64,000 nt of DNA from Acanthochromis polyacanthus. Its lineage: Eukaryota; Chordata; Actinopteri; Pomacentridae. Under the pieces are notes generated by a model, which had not been told where the DNA came from, ran no database searches, and saw only the letters and a program-made list of their open reading frames with translations. The DNA lies in NCBI RefSeq assembly GCF_021347895.1, contig NC_067135.1:25059847-25123846 (forward strand). The letters are read 5' to 3'. The position numbers and the translations under genes are program-made. Of this stretch, positions 47,930 to 59,950 are shown one piece after another; within the stretch, counting starts at the first letter, position 1; each line of letters starts with the position of its first letter.

Positions 47930-49450
47930 GAGCAGCCCGAAGGCGACAGTAGCAAGAAAGCAACTCCCTTTTAATGGGAAGAAACCTTGAGCAGAGCCCA
48001 GCTAACATGGGGGAACCAATCTATCACTGGCCGGCAGGTTGAGAGGGACAGAAGAGGTAAAGGAGAAGGGGGAATGAGAGAAGAAGGGGGAGGGGAACAT
48101 GGAAACATATAACACACAATTTGATACATGTGTGATGAGACAGATGACACATACAAAATGGAAGCCAACATTTAAACGGATTCATAACTTTACTGTTATG
48201 ATGTACGGCTTTGACATTAAATATACTACATATACAGCTGGTAGTAAAATTCAAACAGTGTGTAGATGAGAATATCAAGCATGGTAAGGGTGATGCAGAG
48301 TAGATTAGAGGAAATGGGCAGCTGGAAGCAGTGGGTGAGAGGGACACTCGGAGAAAGGAAACAGTGGGAAACAGAGTGAATGCAATAATGCTACTTATAG
48401 GAAATGCAAAGGTCGATAGAGAAGGACTGAGTGCATCCAGAGAGGTCCCCAAGCAGCCGAGGCCTATAGCAGCATAACAAGAGGAAGAGTTAAGGGACGT
48501 CCACGAAGAAGTCAGTTGTGCCCCATACATGCAGACTCCAACTGACACCTTCAGGGTCATCCTAATTATTAGATTTGTCAAAAAAGAGGGCTTTAAGTCT
48601 GGTCTTCACAATAGAGAGGGTGTCTGCCCCCTGAATCCAAACTGGGAGCTGGTTCCACAGGAGAGGAGCTGATAACTGAAGGTTCTGCCTCCCATTCTAC
48701 TTTCAGAGATTCTGAAAGTCTGGGGACTACAAGTAAACCTGCAATCTGAGAGCGAAAAGTTCTGCCAGGATGATGTGGTACTATTAGGTCTTTAAGATGT
48801 GATGGAGATTGGTCGCTTTGGATGTCAGGAGAAGGATTTTAAATTCTATTCTGGATTTAACAGGAAGCCAATGGAGAGAAACCAGTAGAGGAGAAATATG
48901 ATCTCTCTTGCTAACTTCCGTCAGTACTCTGGCTGCAGTGTTTTGGATCAGCTGTGGGTGTTTCAGAGAGCTATTGGGACATCCTGATAATAAGGGATTG
49001 CAATAGTCAAGCCTGGAATTAACAAATTCATGGACTAGTTTTTCTGATGTATGGAGATGACGCTGTGATCTTCACTCAGGGAAAGGATGCAGTGACAATT
49101 GCTGTAAACTTCTAAAGGACTATTTCCAAGATACAAGACTGGTTAAGATTTAACTTTGTCATGTTTAGCTACCAAATAAATCTCTCCCTGTATACACCAA
49201 TCACACATGACAGTATGACCACCTGTCTAATACTGTGTTGGCCCCTGGCCCAACGAGGCCTGGACTCCACTAGACCCCTGAAGGTGTGTCAAGCCTGGAA
49301 GTAACATTTTTACAAGATTTCTCAGGAGAAAGAAGGAAGTCCTACAGACGTGTTTTGTGTGCCAGTTAAAAGACGTACTGATCAAAAAATAATTCAGATT
49401 TTCCTCACAGTAGTACTGGAGGCCAAAGTAATGCCATCTGCCAGCAGGTT
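47930..49450 (-). mobile_element. L2-type LINE fragment, reverse transcriptase C-terminal part
   Basis: The minus strand around 49020-48580 encodes LVHEFVNSRLDYCNPLLSGC, QLIQNTAARVLT, DHISPLLVSLHWLPVKSRI and LLWNQLPVWI, the C-terminal end of L2-type non-LTR retrotransposon ORF2. Stops and indels are present. 49300-49450 adds an upstream piece (SDGITLASSTTVRK-like), separated by another repeat at 49160-49290. 47930-48030 resembles the 3' untranslated end of these LINEs. The fragment is old. Confidence 0.72.
49160..49290. repeat. Dispersed repeat fragment
   Basis: Contains CCTAATACTGTGTTGG-like text and GGCCTGGACTCCACTAGACC then CCTGAAGGTGT. The same repeat is seen at 54235-54400, and a 38-bp part of it is tandemly amplified at 54714-56318. 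It interrupts the LINE fragment. Confidence 0.55.
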
Positions 49451-49734
49451 TTATAGTGTGCAGTTCATTGGCTAAAGTGTTTTCAGTTTTGACCTGTTGT
49501 GTCTTAATTGTGACAGCAGTGTTGGAACAGCATCCAAATTCTGCTTCATAGTGTTCACTTTTTGAAAAATGTGTGCTGTGAGTGAAAAGGTGTGTTCAAA
49601 TGAGCAAAAAACATGTTCAGTCTTTTGCAAAAAGAGTGCAAGAGTTTTGGAAATTTAGACAGGAGAAGCCTGTTTATGAGAAATGTGTGCAGTCAGTTGG
49701 TGGCTGTGTGCAGTGAATGGAATTTAGTTTCTTA

Positions 49735-50065
49735 TCAGTTGAGAAAAACTGTTATATGAGACAAAGATAACCCAAGAAAACACAAAATGTAATTTTCAAG
49801 TGATTGATTTTATTTTGGTGAAAGAAAGATGCTGTCCATCTTATCTTGCCCTAAGTGAAAAAGTAATTGCCCCCTGATCTACCATTCTACCAAATGACAT
49901 GGATTTGAAATGAAAAAAATACAAAAGTGCTTCAAGTTCAGACTTTCAGCTTTAATTTGAGGGTATTTACATTCAGATCAGTTGAACACTGTATGAATTA
50001 CAACATATTTTAGATGTGCCCTGCACCTTTAAGAAATTGGACAAACCAACTTATTGAACAGATGT
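49735..50065. mobile_element. Tc1-type MITE fragments
   Basis: 49760-49870 (GATAACCCAAGAAAACACAA, AAGTAATTGCCCCCTGAT) matches 51835-51985 in inverted orientation. 49930-50060 (TTTCAGCTTTAATTTGAGGG) resembles another fish Tc1-type MITE. No coding capacity. Confidence 0.5.
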
Positions 50066-50393
50066 TTTATTTTGAAAAGTTTTCAAAGTAGCTGCTATTT
50101 CTGTCAACTTCATTTTCTGCAGCTCTCCACTGCCAGCACATTATGAAAATATTCACACATTTCTTCTTGTTTTATGCTCGATTTTAAATCTGACAGAGAG
50201 GATAAAACAGGGATTTTCATCTGTGATTTCAAGGTTTACATGAATAAAGTAGGAGCTGCAGCCTTCTGTCCAACAGATACAGTCCATGAAGACAGTAATG
50301 ATTATGAATAGTGAAACAATGCTAGGTTGTCTACCAATGGTTGGGATGCACATTGATTTTTATGGTGCAGAGACATAATTTTGCTTGTTATTG

Positions 50394-51302
50394 CTATGCA
50401 TTTGTAGAACGAATGAATCCCGCATTTTGGAAACCCAGCTGTTGGGGCATTTGTAGCTCTTCTTTCTGCTGTTGTTGCTGTTCTTCTCCAGAAGGGACCG
50501 TCAGGAATAAAGCACACTGGAGTCCATCGAAAATGAGGTGAAAGTTTGTGAAAACCTGCACATCAAAATAAATATTTTTATAATTCTCTGAGTCAGTATA
50601 GTCAATGAGGCACTGAACAATGAAAGTGGGGACGTAGACAACCAGGAAGTTGCACATGGCAACAACCACGATCAGTTTCTTCAGGGTGGAAGTGGACGGG
50701 GATGAAGTAGGCGCTGTAGACATTACAATGACGGACAGAACAAACAGAAACATGAAAGCGGCCAAAAAGAATATGGTCACTTTGGGGACAAAGATATAAA
50801 GTGGGAACACACTGACATTCACTACACCAACCGCTGCTTCGATGATGCGATACCTGGCTACACTCAGTGGCTGACGAAGATTATAGATGCACACTGAGGC
50901 GTTCACAAGATGAATATTCATTGTACACCACCTGGTGAGAAACCATGTCATTTCAACACTATGACATATGATTACATCGCAGGATGATGTAATCAGTGTA
51001 GCTCCAAAGATTATTGCCACGATCAGCTTCACAGCGTCATTGATGAGCAGAGACACCAGAGTGTTGAAGATGACTTGAAAACTCATGACGTTGTAACCCT
51101 GGCAGGACATGGACATGGCGCAGGCTCTTTTAAAAAAGCTGAGATTGCGTCGATGGTACCAGAAGGCCCAGATGATGACGAGGAGGCCCAGCAGGGAGCT
51201 TCCTATCAGGAATCCTCCTGCCAGGACAGGGTTTCTGTAACCACCTGAACTGTTTGTTGCTGCCTCCCGGATGGATTTCAAACTGATGGAACTGGACTCC
51301 AT
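50394..51302 (-). CDS. Seven-helix receptor-like protein (teleost odorant-type)
   Basis: 302 codons in one coding exon; the ATG at 51302 lies just downstream of an acceptor (TCCAG at about 51330). Hydrophobic segments: LAGGFLIGSSLLGLLVIIWA (about 28-47), VIFNTLVSLLINDAVKLIVA (about 78-97), a segment with TMNIHLVNASVCIYNLRQPL (about 125-150), IIEAAVGVVNVSVFPLYIFV, VTIFFLAAFMFLFVLSVIVM, LKKLIVVVAMCNFLVVYVPT and one near VFTNFHLIFDGLQCALFLTV. An NSS site is in the N-terminus. The tail is glutamine-rich (GEEQQQQQKEE). TM2 has L-x-x-x-D; a canonical DRY is not seen after TM3. The layout fits a rhodopsin-type receptor, perhaps of the fish OR131-like or an orphan group. The ligand is unknown. Confidence 0.62.
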   Translation of the reverse strand: MESSSISLKSIREAATNSSGGYRNPVLAGGFLIGSSLLGLLVIIWAFWYHRRNLSFFKRACAMSMSCQGYNVMSFQVIFNTLVSLLINDAVKLIVAIIFGATLITSSCDVIICHSVEMTWFLTRWCTMNIHLVNASVCIYNLRQPLSVARYRIIEAAVGVVNVSVFPLYIFVPKVTIFFLAAFMFLFVLSVIVMSTAPTSSPSTSTLKKLIVVVAMCNFLVVYVPTFIVQCLIDYTDSENYKNIYFDVQVFTNFHLIFDGLQCALFLTVPSGEEQQQQQKEELQMPQQLGFQNAGFIRSTNA

Positions 51303-51379
51303 GATGTGTTAGTCTCAGCTGTCGACCTGCTGGAGGACGGAGAAAAAAACATCATTTTAAACATGATCTGCAAAATACA

Positions 51380-52566
51380 GAGCTGTGAAAAAAAGTATTT
51401 CTTTGATTGTTGTATATTTCTCACACTTAAATGTTCCAGATCACCAAACTAGTATTTATATTTATTGAATATTAGACAGAGATAACCCACAAAACATTAC
51501 AGTTTTTGAAATGATGATTTACTGAAAACCTATACCAGCCCTGTGAAAAAGGAATTGCCCCCTAAACTTAATAACAGGTTGGCCATCACTGGTTCTCTGG
51601 AGTCCCAGAGCCTCAGCAATGACTTTGAAACCCTCCAGACTGATGAATGTCAGTGACTTTGTTCCTCATCTGTTCTTGAATCTCTTCAGAACGTGGCATC
51701 ATGTGCTGCTTTTTCAGAGCCTTTATCTAATTCACAATGAAGACAGGTTCTATTTAGTGATGTTTAGGTTCAACAAGCCTGGCAGTAATCATATGTGAGT
51801 GTGGATGGAGAAACTGAACCCAACTGATGAATGAATTTGGTCATTTGGTAGATTGGTAGATAAGGGGGCAATTACTTTTTCACAATAGGGCAAGATGGAC
51901 TGAACAGTATTTTTCCTCAATAAATGAAATCATGATTTGAAAACTACATTTTGTGTTTTCTTGGGTTATCTTTGTATAATATTTCAGTTTTTCACGATTG
52001 ACAAGACACTTCCTGAAAAATAGCACAATCAGTCTGTAAAACAAACTGTAAAATTAATTTGATGATCTCAAACATTTAACATTGAAAATTATGCAAAAAT
52101 AAAAGATTTCTGTAGTGTTGCTAAATGAAAATGGATTTTCCCTCAAAATTTTTAACATTTGAGAGAAATCAAAATATTTCAGTAGCTCTAATTTCAACCT
52201 GTAGCTTTACTACCACTTGTTAACTCAATTTAGATAAACTTTAATAAATACACTTAAAATGGGTCCTTTTATCAGCATATTTCACTTACTACCTGCAAAA
52301 ACTCCAGATTTCTGCAGGGGAGCAAATACTTTCTCAAAGCAACGTGTTTATCATACATCACCTCTGTGCTAGAAGTTTTTTTCTATCCATAAAACAGATT
52401 GTTGTGTTCATTTATAATCAGCTCTATAAAACCCAACTCCAACCATAAAATTTAAAGGGTCAACACTGCAGCAAAATATTCTTTAAGGTTTTTGCACTGA
52501 AACCTTCAAATGTGACAAATACGCAAAAATAGGTTTCTAAGGGGGGGCAAATACTTTTTCACAGCA
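51380..52566 (-). mobile_element. Tc1-type transposon remnant in receptor intron
   Basis: The ends AGCTGTGAAAAAAAGTATTT (left) and AAATACTTTTTCACAGCACTG (right) are the CAGTGCTGTGAAAAAGTATT-type Tc1 termini of fish. The minus strand at 51720-51590 encodes MPRSEEIQEQMRNKVTDIHQ and GLQRT, a Tc1 transposase start. A second MITE-like block (about 51830-51990) interrupts it. Dead. Confidence 0.7.
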
Positions 52567-54713
52567 CTGGATATCTGTAATTTAAACTACAATTTTCTGT
52601 CTTAATTGATTTGAAACACAATTCATGCTGTAGTAAATTAATGATAACTTGATTCCAAATCATAAAAACCTGAAAGCCTGTGTTGATGCTGTCAAGTATT
52701 TAAAGTAGTGCAGCCAATTCCTTTCACTCATTGTAGTAATTTCTGTAGAAGTTTTCATAACTCAACTGCACTGATGCAAACTGCTGCTTTAATTGTTTTG
52801 AATCTTGAATCTCAACTTGAAATTGACCCTTTAAACTGAAACTAGTTTTGGTGAAAGTGTAAAAAAAATACCTCTTTACCATCTGACACCATGAAGTTTC
52901 TTTAAAATATTTTGTTTTCTTTGGCAAAGATCACTGAAAAAGCAAGTATAAAAAAACTGTGTTTTAACATTTTGCATTTGTATGAAGCAAACAGGAACGT
53001 TGGAAAGATGTGAAACTTAAAATTCCTGAAACTCATTTGAGAAGAATCAAAACAATTCAGTAGTTCTAACTTCAACCTGTGGCTTTAATATTACTTGTTA
53101 ACTCAATTTAGATAAACTTAATTTAAAAATTACCTTAAAATGGTTGTAAAGATTCTCTTTTTTCAATGTATTGCATTCAGTCCTGATCCCTGTAAACTTA
53201 ATCAGTTTATTATTGTAAGTTTTTTTAAATTGAGAATTTATCTTCTAAAGTATTTGTTGCTGAAAAAACCTGGCATTTAAAGTAACTTCAGTCAAATGGC
53301 AAGAAGTTATTACAGAAACAGACCTTTAGCAGTGAAATTTATGGATCAGATGCTGCAATCTCTCCTTAAAATCCAGAAAACTAACAGTAATCTGCAGCAA
53401 AACATTCAGATATTCAACACATTTTGTACTTTTTGATCCTCAGGCTTCTCTTCTACAACTGTAAAGATATTTTTACCTGTCAGAACTCAGAATAAATTCT
53501 TAGTTTCAAACTCTCATCTACTCATTATTAATCATCAGCTGTGTTAAATAGCTTCTAAAAACATTGAAAACACACAAAATTGTGTCTTACTTGATGTGTG
53601 AAGCGTTGAGGCTGTTTGCTGGTGGAGAAAGTGACTGACTTTGTCTCTTTGTCTGCACATTTATGGCTGGAAAGCAGATTGTAAAACCATGACCCAATGA
53701 TTTACGTGCATGTTATCTTTTATTTCCTTTTAATCACCAAATAAACACTGATGTCATTTCTTTATTGACTTTAGACCAAATCAAACAGGATTTTACTTTT
53801 GATTGCATCTGTTAGCGTGAAACATTTTCTGTTTAAACCGCTGCTGCTTGAACTGAATCCATCTTTTTCTTCCTCTATGACATGAATTAAAGATGTGACG
53901 GTGAAAATACAACCCAAAAGTCACGTCTTCATTTATTGAACCTCTTCCACAACCATCACCTCAGAGTCTGGAACAGGTCTTATGATGGGCATCACATGAA
54001 ACAATCATATATGTTTGTTGTTTTTATTGTTTGGAAATCTTCAATAAAACTCTGACCTGAAATCAACCCGGTGACACTGCACTTTTATCAAGATTACAAT
54101 CTACTTATCAAAATCTGAATCATGTAAGTTATGTAAATCATCTTGATGTTTTTCCAAATAAAATTTAATGTCAGGCTGAGCACAGGTCAAAACTTCAACC
54201 CAATATATCTCCTTCTATATATACACACCAGTCTGATATAACACTATGACCACCTACCTAATATTGTGTTGATCCCTGATCTGTCGAGGCCTGGACTCCA
54301 CTAGACCCTGAAGGTGTTCTGTGGTATCTGACACCAAGATGTTAGCAGCAGATCCTTTAAGTCCTGGAAGTTGTGAGGTTTGGCCTCCATGGATGTGATG
54401 ATCTCTGCTCCAGCTCCTGTTCTTCTCCCTCCTTCTTCCTCTTCATCTATCTGTGTCTGTTTTGACCTGTCTGTCCCTCTGGATGTTTCTGTATCTGTCT
54501 GTCATCTGTCTTTCTCTCTTTTGTCTCACTCTTTCCCTGCATCTCATAAGCTTCCTGCACTCTGCTAATTGGAGTATAAGAGTCAGCTGTGGTGATTCCT
54601 CACTCAGCTCACCTGGTCACATCTCACCTCCTGCTATATAAACCTGGTTGTTTCATTCATTCTCTGTCAGACTAAAGACTGCAGATCCTTACATGGATTC
54701 AACTAGTCGAGAC
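52567..54713. other. Receptor 5' region and intergenic DNA
   Basis: Apart from the first exon at 53591-53660 and a dispersed repeat at 54235-54400, no gene is recognised. 53700-54235 is AT-rich. The open frames at 54380-54640 run through TC-rich text and are not convincing. Confidence 0.4.
53591..53660 (-). other. Non-coding first exon of the seven-helix receptor gene
   Basis: On the minus strand, TCAGTCACTTTCTCCACCAG and following sequence end at CACATCAA|GTAAGA (53591), a good donor. It pairs with the acceptor at about 51330, leaving a 20-30 bp leader before the ATG. CATAAAT just upstream (about 53665) could be a weak TATA. The exon start is not defined by the sequence. Confidence 0.4.
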
Positions 54714-54790
54714 CAGATATCACAGAACACCTTCAGGGTCAAGTGGAGTCCAGATACCACAGAACACCTTCAGGGTCAAGTGAAGTCCAG

Positions 54791-56083
54791 GGCTGAATCC
54801 CAAACCGCCCCCTACACACTATCCCTACACACTACCCCTCCGTTTGCGCGTTCCCGTGGAGGGTCCTCCATATTAAGGGCCGTCCCAAACCGCGTAGTGC
54901 GGAGGGAGAGTGGACTGTTCAGCCCTTAAATAGCGAGTCTGCATCGATGCTCACTCTGGACAACTTTTTCAGGAAGTGCAACGTCGAAATGGAGGAGGAA
55001 ACAACATATCGATGTAAGTTCCACATGCATCCATTATTTCTCTCGATCACACAACTTTTCTGGAAAGATGTTTACAGCTGGCTGAATATTGACTTAAACA
55101 ATTCTTTGTTTAATAAGCTGCAGGTGATGGTTTATATGGATGGTCTGCCAAAAAACATTTCTAAAATGGTGAACATTATTTGCATTATGGGGAAGTATCA
55201 TATACATCAAAGTAAATGGAAAAACTGTAAACCCTCTATAATCTGCTTTAAAAATGATCTATTATCCTTAAAGATACTGTCAGAAGTAAATCAGTCTTTA
55301 TGCGATTTATATGAAACCTGATTAAAGTCTCTTGTTTTCTAAATTATAATCCTGTGTAATGTAACCACGCTTAATAACTTTAAGTCATTAACCCCTATTA
55401 TTGTTTTTTTTTTTTTTTTTTTTTTAAAGTTAAAATGCATTTTGTTCATGTAAAGGAATGTCTTATCTACCTGTCATTATATTCAGAAAGCTTGCTAGGT
55501 TCAGATGTAAGCAGATTTGTAAATGGAAATGTGAGTTTATTTTCTTCTTGTTATTGTTCTTTTTTGTTATATTAATTAAATTGTGGAATAAAGACCTTAA
55601 TAATTTTTTTTTAAAAAAACACTGACAGAACATCACAAAAAGAGTGGTGTAAAAAGATAAATCAAAAGAAATAAATCGTCTTCTCTGCTGACGTTTGATT
55701 TAATTGTGCACCCCCTGACACCTTAAAATTTGAACACAACTGACAGAATTCATTTATTGGATTTGAAATGCCAGACAATAGGATTGGAAAACATGTGAGT
55801 GAAAAAAGTGGGATGCTTTCGTCTTCTGGAAGCAGCAGCGATCCTTGTTAGTTGCAACCTGTGCCACAGCGGTACAGCCATGCACAGTAGGCGTCTTTGT
55901 GTTACCATGGCGATGATGTCTTCCGTTTTCCGGTGAGGCGACAGGGTGTCCCATTCCTGATGATCGTATTTATACCCTCCCCCTTCAATAATAGGTGCCC
56001 TCCACAGCTGCGAGTGTGACTTCTTTTGGAGTGACACTCGGTAGTGGAGGGGGAGTGTGTAGGGGGCGGTTTGGGATTCAGCC
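54791..56083. mobile_element. PIF/Harbinger-type non-autonomous element
   Basis: Inverted ends GGCTGAATCCCAAACCGCCC, about 30 bp with few mismatches, are bounded by CAG at 54788-54790 and 56084-56086. The 3-bp CAG duplication is the same as for the Harbinger at 5571-11155. It contains a short exon-like start (about 54990-55014) and L1-type LINE debris. Confidence 0.75.
55020..55610 (+). mobile_element. L1-type LINE 3' end fragment
   Basis: An open frame to 55321 encodes FWKDVYSWLNIDL, ICIMGKYHIHQSKWKNCKP and FKNDLLSLK, which resemble the last part of L1-type ORF2 (the LLAKYHIHK-like region). A 3' UTR with AATAAAG near 55585 and an A run follow. The 5' part is absent, as usual for truncated LINE copies. 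It is inside the Harbinger-type element. Confidence 0.6.
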
Positions 56084-56318
56084 CAGATATCACAGAACAC
56101 CTTCAGGGGTCTAGTGGAGTCCACATACCACAGAACACCTTCAGGGTCTAGTGGAGTCCAGATACCACAGAACACCTTCAGGGGTCTGGTGGAGTCCAGA
56201 TACCACAGAACACCTTCAGGGGTCTAGTGGAGTCCACATACCACAGAACACCTTCAGGGTCTAGTGGAGTCCAGATACCACAGAACACCTTCAGGGGTCG
56301 AGTGGAGTCCAGCACCCG

Positions 56319-56629
56319 ATCTGGTTTCTGTCATACTATTGAATAGGCTCAATCCTGATACAATCATCCCACAGAAATGGGCCAGTAGGTCCCTACTGTA
56401 CCTACTAGTAGGTACAGTAGGTTGTGATCATCTAATCATTTAGTTGATCCAATGCTATTAATGCCCAGTAGGCACAGCAGGTACGTTATAGAGCTCATTT
56501 CCCCCACGCCGTTTAGAAGCTTTATTCAGAATGTTATCTTTTTAAATTGTTAATACTAAAACCTGAACTATTGACATAAACATATAAGAGCTATCCATGA
56601 AAAACAAGAACAAATATGTGCATTTTTTA
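56319..56629. other. Unique DNA with a 30-bp perfect palindrome
   Basis: 56392-56421 is a perfect palindrome centred on ACTAGT (arms CCTACTGTACCTACT). No other feature is seen in this stretch. Confidence 0.6.
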
Positions 56630-57600
56630 GGCAACCCAGTCTCATGGCCAAATGTGAAATACCTACGTTTGTCCACAGAACAAAATGTAACCGTCTCACA
56701 ATACAGGTTTGAAAATTGTAAAATGTTTACGTTTTTTTCTCCCTATTATTTTCTATTGGCCTGACGAGAGGTCACGTGACTGCTTGCTGCGGGCCTCTCA
56801 AAATGAAAACATGGCGGCCTTTCCTTTCATTCTTGGTGGAAAATGCATTATTTCAAGACAGTTTGGACTTAAAAAAGCATTTTGGTGACTTTTTTTAGCG
56901 AAAAATATACATTTTAATTTCACAGTATTCGTTCAGTTCTTGTGTATGATCTTTGGTTTGTTTGTTATTACAATGAATCTTTCACATCTTGGAATGGAAT
57001 TGTTACATTGCTACATTTTCCACCGTTGCTGTGGTGGTTGCTAAGGACGCGTCCAGGGCTAAACCAAACGGCGTAGGCCTATATGTTATTGTATTTATTC
57101 GTTCCATTGTGTCGTTATCTGAGCTCTTAACATATTTGTGTAGTTCCAGACGATATCTATTGTTAACCTTTCCTGCTGTCCGCTTCCTGACCGTGGTCGG
57201 GAAAACACAGGGGAGAACTGATACGTTTAACTGCTTCTATTTAAATAAAATGTGCGGAGACGGTCGTTCAGTCTTTCTTATTTACTGAAGAACGGTGCAT
57301 TAAATTGTTCCACTTATCACAGTTTCTTCTGGTGCGGTCTTTACCGGCTAACACATTCTTCTGAACAACAACATAACAACGTGCAGTGAGACCTGCACTT
57401 CCAGCACCTTTCTTCTTCGGTGGTGTCTGTGTAAAACAATGTCCAACATGCAAACAGCACACCTAGCGCCATGAAACACAAAATGCAGGTGTAACTCAAT
57501 GACATCTTACAATTACAATGTCCTGTCTTTTAACTAATAAAGACACATTGTCCACATATAAAGAACTTCACATCAGTGCATCGGTGTTCATTGTTTGTTT
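56630..57600 (+). repeat. Unclassified dispersed repeat, copy 2
   Basis: Starts GGCAACCCAGTCTCA; partner of 480-1648 in opposite orientation. It keeps about 250 bp missing from copy 1. The minus strand from 57462 has an open run, PPKKKGAGSAGLTARC and GKDRTRRNCDKWNNL, of unknown family. The segment CATGGCGGCC near 56810 and a GTCACGTGAC E-box palindrome at about 56772 look promoter-like. Confidence 0.6.
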
Positions 57601-57764
57601 TGTTCACTGACATAGTGCAACAAAGTTTTGTGTTTTTAAACCATCCAGTACCGTAATGAATATTGAATGAATATGGCATCTCGTTTACACCTCTTATTAA
57701 GGAGCGAGAAATTTACTGACGTTGATTTATGATTCAAGACAAGCAGAGGACACACTGTGTGCCC

Positions 57765-58605
57765 CTTTAATGTCCAAAAGGCCAATTAAGGTCAAAATCT
57801 CATAGATTCTTTGACCAATTTGGACCAACCTGTACATGCTTGATATTGTGTTCTAAACCAATACTGGTGTACGTTTTCAGACCACCAGGACGTAGAACGG
57901 CAAAATAGGAGCAAAAAAGACACTGGAACAGGGGCCTTTGTTAAAATGAATGAAAAACAGTGTGAGAACATCAATCAAAGTGCACCAAAGTGCATAAAGT
58001 CATAGAACAGGGTGTGCTGAATGCTCTGGGAGCAAGTCTGCAGTGAAAACACCTTTGAAGGGGTCAAGGGTCACTAAATCTGAAGACTTCAAATGAAGGA
58101 GACATTTTGTGCAACATATCAAGTATCATAAAAGTCATTCCCAGTGGAATTCAAGTCTGATATTGTGTGGGACTATTCAGAGCAGTCACATGAAGCACTG
58201 TATCTGTTTTCAAGGGTCTAGCCCCACGGGAACCTGCTTTTTTCAGCAGTGAGGCCTACTAGTAGTGATGAAGCCTGAGGCCTTCAAACGTGTAAAAATC
58301 ATTCCTGCTCGGTCATTTTTGGGTCTAGTGACACCAAATCGGACTCACTCCTACTAGACCACCCCCTGACCTTGCATATGTTTTTTCAGAGAGTTAGCTC
58401 AAAAGGGGCCCGAGCACGGGTCTGTTTGTCACTCGACGATTAACCCTTTAATGTCCAAATGCTTCAAACAGGCTAAAAAGGTCAAAATCTCACACATTCC
58501 TTAACAAATTTGGACCAAACTGCACATTTTCTATATATAGAGGCTAATGTGAACGCTCATGCACGTTTTCAGACCTCCAGGGGCCCTGAAGAAGGAATGA
58601 GGGCC
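57765..58605 (+). repeat. Direct repeat pair of about 150 bp
   Basis: 57765-57910 and 58445-58600 share CTTTAATGTCCAAA, AGGTCAAAATCTCA, AATTTGGACCAA and CGTTTTCAGACC in the same order, diverged. The spacer (57911-58444) has no recognised gene; nor does 58606-58942. Confidence 0.6.
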
Positions 58606-58942
58606 AAAAAAACAAGTGCATTTTTTGAGTTCTCTATTCTTCTATCCATGGTTGTGCTGTTTTCATAGAGGCACACAACTTTATATTGCAGTAAAAACAA
58701 TGAGCCCAGGGGGAGTTAAAATACGACTGGAGCAACTAGAAACTACTTCAGGGGGTTAATGACACACCAGCATAGCAACACAACTACAGCAACACCAAGT
58801 GCAAAGCCAAGAGTTGGACACTAGATGTAACCATTTGGTGGTTTTAATCACTTCAACACTGAATTCTATCATTTATTTCTTTATTCTTTTATCCAATATG
58901 TTGCCACATGGCTGTTAATTATGTTCAGAAATGGGCCAGTAG

Positions 58943-59200
58943 TACAGCATAACATTCATTCAGGGCTTCTTGTAGGATTTGCAGACTTTAAAAGAGTTTT
59001 CCAGCTAATTAATAAATAACTGTTTAACTAACTTACAAACAGCTTTCCTGCTACAGGAAGCTCAACTTTATTAACATTCCCTCCCAGGAACACAGCAGAT
59101 TTATATGTTGTTTGGTTTTCAAAATTTATCAGATCATCAGCGAACCACAGCTGATGATTCTGGCTTCGTCGCTGCACCTTGATGGTCCAAAACCCCTTTT
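58943..59200 (-). repeat. Inverted 258-bp arm, left
   Basis: Reverse complement of 62095-62352 with only 5 differences in 258 positions. It carries the same exon-like sequence on the minus strand (SQNHQLWFADD, VELPVAGKLF, then a GTAAGT-like donor). Outer end: TA then CAGCATAACATTC. Confidence 0.88.
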
Positions 59201-59950
59201 GTGATGGAGCGAGTCCATCTCTAAGTGTAGACAAGCCGGGAGAGCCTGTCTCCCCCTCGGCGTACTACGTGGCGCCAAATTCATTTTCCACAAACACCGA
59301 CAATACACTAGTTCCATGTCATTTAATTAGCGCATTTTCCATCGTGTCTAAGGGTGCACACTCAGAAACGTTGGTCATTTCAATCTTATATACGCTAATT
59401 TCCACACTCACCTTCCGTGTTGCGAGGAGCTGTGCTCTGCGTCCTCTCCTCTCGCGCTCTGGCAAAACCTGGCTGTTTCCGCTTCTACAGATTAAATATC
59501 CCGTTCTCGTGCACCCAGCGGGTCATGTGATTTCAAAAGAGGCGCACCTTAGCAATTAAAGGTTTTCTGATTAGTTTCAGGCTTTATATGAAGGGGTTTG
59601 GGGCTGGTGGTTCCTGTTCTAAATGTGGAAATTGTGCATGCATAGCATATCACCCATTTATTTGTAGAAATTGAGTTTTCTTTAGTTTTCTGTCTTGGGG
59701 GTGGAGCCAGCGAGGTATATAGGGAGCGTCCCCGCTCCACAAGTCAGTCTGCTGCCGGTTACACAGGAGGTAACATGGGCTCCGTCTGATTAATGCAGAC
59801 ATTAAAGGGGTAACATGTTTTCTTGGTTAAAAGTTGGTTTTTAACTCCTGATGGACTTTTAACATATTTTGGGTCATTTTCATTGTAAATATTTATTCAT
59901 ATATTTTTTGGCACCTTTTTCTGCACTGTTCAGCACCAAATAACCCTCTA
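59201..59950 (+). promoter_or_regulatory. Promoter-like stretch before piggyBac-type remnant
   Basis: GTATATAGGGAGCG at about 59716-59730 is a TATA-like box, followed by a possible first exon ending near ACACAGG|AGGTAA. No ORF of known type lies here. The assignment to the remnant downstream is by position only. Confidence 0.25.

Larger units (their letters stand above)
54714..56318 (+). repeat. 38-bp tandem array split by a Harbinger-type element
   Basis: Units of the form CAGATACCACAGAACACC + TTCAGGGGTCTAGTGGAGTC: two at 54714-54790 and about six at 56084-56318. The unit is a piece of the dispersed repeat seen complete, in the other orientation, at 54235-54400. The 54791-56083 element inserted within it. 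Confidence 0.8.

Noticed and set aside
59028..59234. FADD in the inverted arms read as a reverse transcriptase YADD box
   Set aside because: No other RT motif surrounds it, the spacing to flanking conserved residues is wrong, and splice-like borders enclose it.
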